From contig JAOUNK010000044.1 in NCBI GenBank assembly GCA_029881015.1, positions 1 through 13,979 of the forward strand: a stretch of 13,979 nt of DNA, given 5' to 3'. This DNA is from Gammaproteobacteria bacterium. GTDB taxonomy: Bacteria > Pseudomonadota > Gammaproteobacteria > Steroidobacterales > Woeseiaceae. Both the position numbers and the translations under genes were made by a program. Below are positions 13,748 through 13,979 of the stretch, one piece after another (position 1 is the first letter of the stretch; each line of letters opens with the position of its first letter). The notes below the pieces were generated by a model, which saw nothing but the letters and a program-made list of their open reading frames with translations, did no database searches and was not told the DNA's origin.

Positions 13748-13979
13748 TTACGCCACCTCGGGCACCAGCCGAGCCGTATCGATCGTCTTCAGCGGCAAGC
13801 TGTGCGACTCTCCATCGACCTCGACCACAATGTTCTCTTCATCCGACGACACGAGGGTGCCGCTGAATCGCCTGCGTCCCGCAATCGGGAAACGCATTTT
13901 CACCTTCACCGTTTGACCTTCAAATCGTTGAAAATGCTCTACTTTTGTCAACTTCCTGTCCAACCCCGGCGACGAAACC
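13748..13979 (-). CDS. rimP: Ribosome maturation factor RimP (3' part; start lies beyond the right edge)
   Basis: RimP binds free 30S subunits and aids pseudoknot formation and S12 entry. Only the C-terminal 76 residues are in the window. The frame is open from the TAA at 13748-13750 to the edge and shows the diagnostic VSSPGLDR motif in its first codons. HFQRFEGQTVKVKM and the SH3-like C-terminal domain follow, ending RLVPEVA. A TTG at 13963 lies within the SSPGLDR motif and is not a start. The gene heads the nusA-infB operon, as in other bacteria. Confidence 0.93.
   Translation of the reverse strand, partial: VSSPGLDRKLTKVEHFQRFEGQTVKVKMRFPIAGRRRFSGTLVSSDEENIVVEVDGESHSLPLKTIDTARLVPEVA

Noticed and set aside
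1..13979. Search for a new defence, mobile or biosynthetic system
   Set aside because: Every sizeable coding stretch belongs to a conserved housekeeping family in its usual order. No transposase, integrase, repeat-spacer array or toxin-antitoxin pair was seen.

Overview
The window is a chromosomal housekeeping region of a GC-rich gammaproteobacterium. Two things point there. The minus-strand order rimP-nusA-infB-rbfA-truB-rpsO-pnp matches the block known from Escherichia and Pseudomonas. On the plus strand a dksA gene is followed directly by gluQRS, as in Shigella and pseudomonads. The lysine-rich N-terminal tail on DksA and its two-cysteine finger suggest a xanthomonad-like or other deep gammaproteobacterial lineage, but I cannot name a genus. 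I see no transposon, prophage, CRISPR array, tRNA or rRNA.

Layout. Positions 1-2613 (minus) hold the first 871 codons of smc, which runs off the left edge. A 141-bp divergent intergenic region (2614-2754) carries a perfect TATAAT box for the plus-strand dksA-gluQRS unit (2755-4522). That unit ends in a 54-nt double inverted repeat and a strong GNRA-loop terminator. A yheT-family alpha/beta hydrolase (4687-5691, plus) converges on pnp, and a hairpin between them can serve both strands as terminator. From 5787 to the right edge everything is minus strand: pnp, rpsO, truB, rbfA, infB, nusA and the 3' end of rimP, with gaps of 5-28 bp from rimP to truB. The wider truB-rpsO and rpsO-pnp gaps contain hairpins.

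How the genes work together. The minus-strand operon links ribosome assembly (RimP, RbfA, S15), translation initiation (IF2), transcription elongation control (NusA), tRNA modification (TruB) and RNA decay (PNPase). The plus-strand pair links stringent-response control of RNA polymerase (DksA) with modification of tRNA-Asp (GluQRS). Smc organises the chromosome.

The points most worth checking are these. The gluQRS frame contains no ATG, GTG or TTG codon before its conserved N-terminal motif. DksA combines a basic, histone-like tail of about 130-150 residues with loss of two of the four zinc cysteines. There are structured RNA elements after gluQRS and between rpsO and pnp. I found no convincing undescribed multi-gene system; this is largely a conserved core region.
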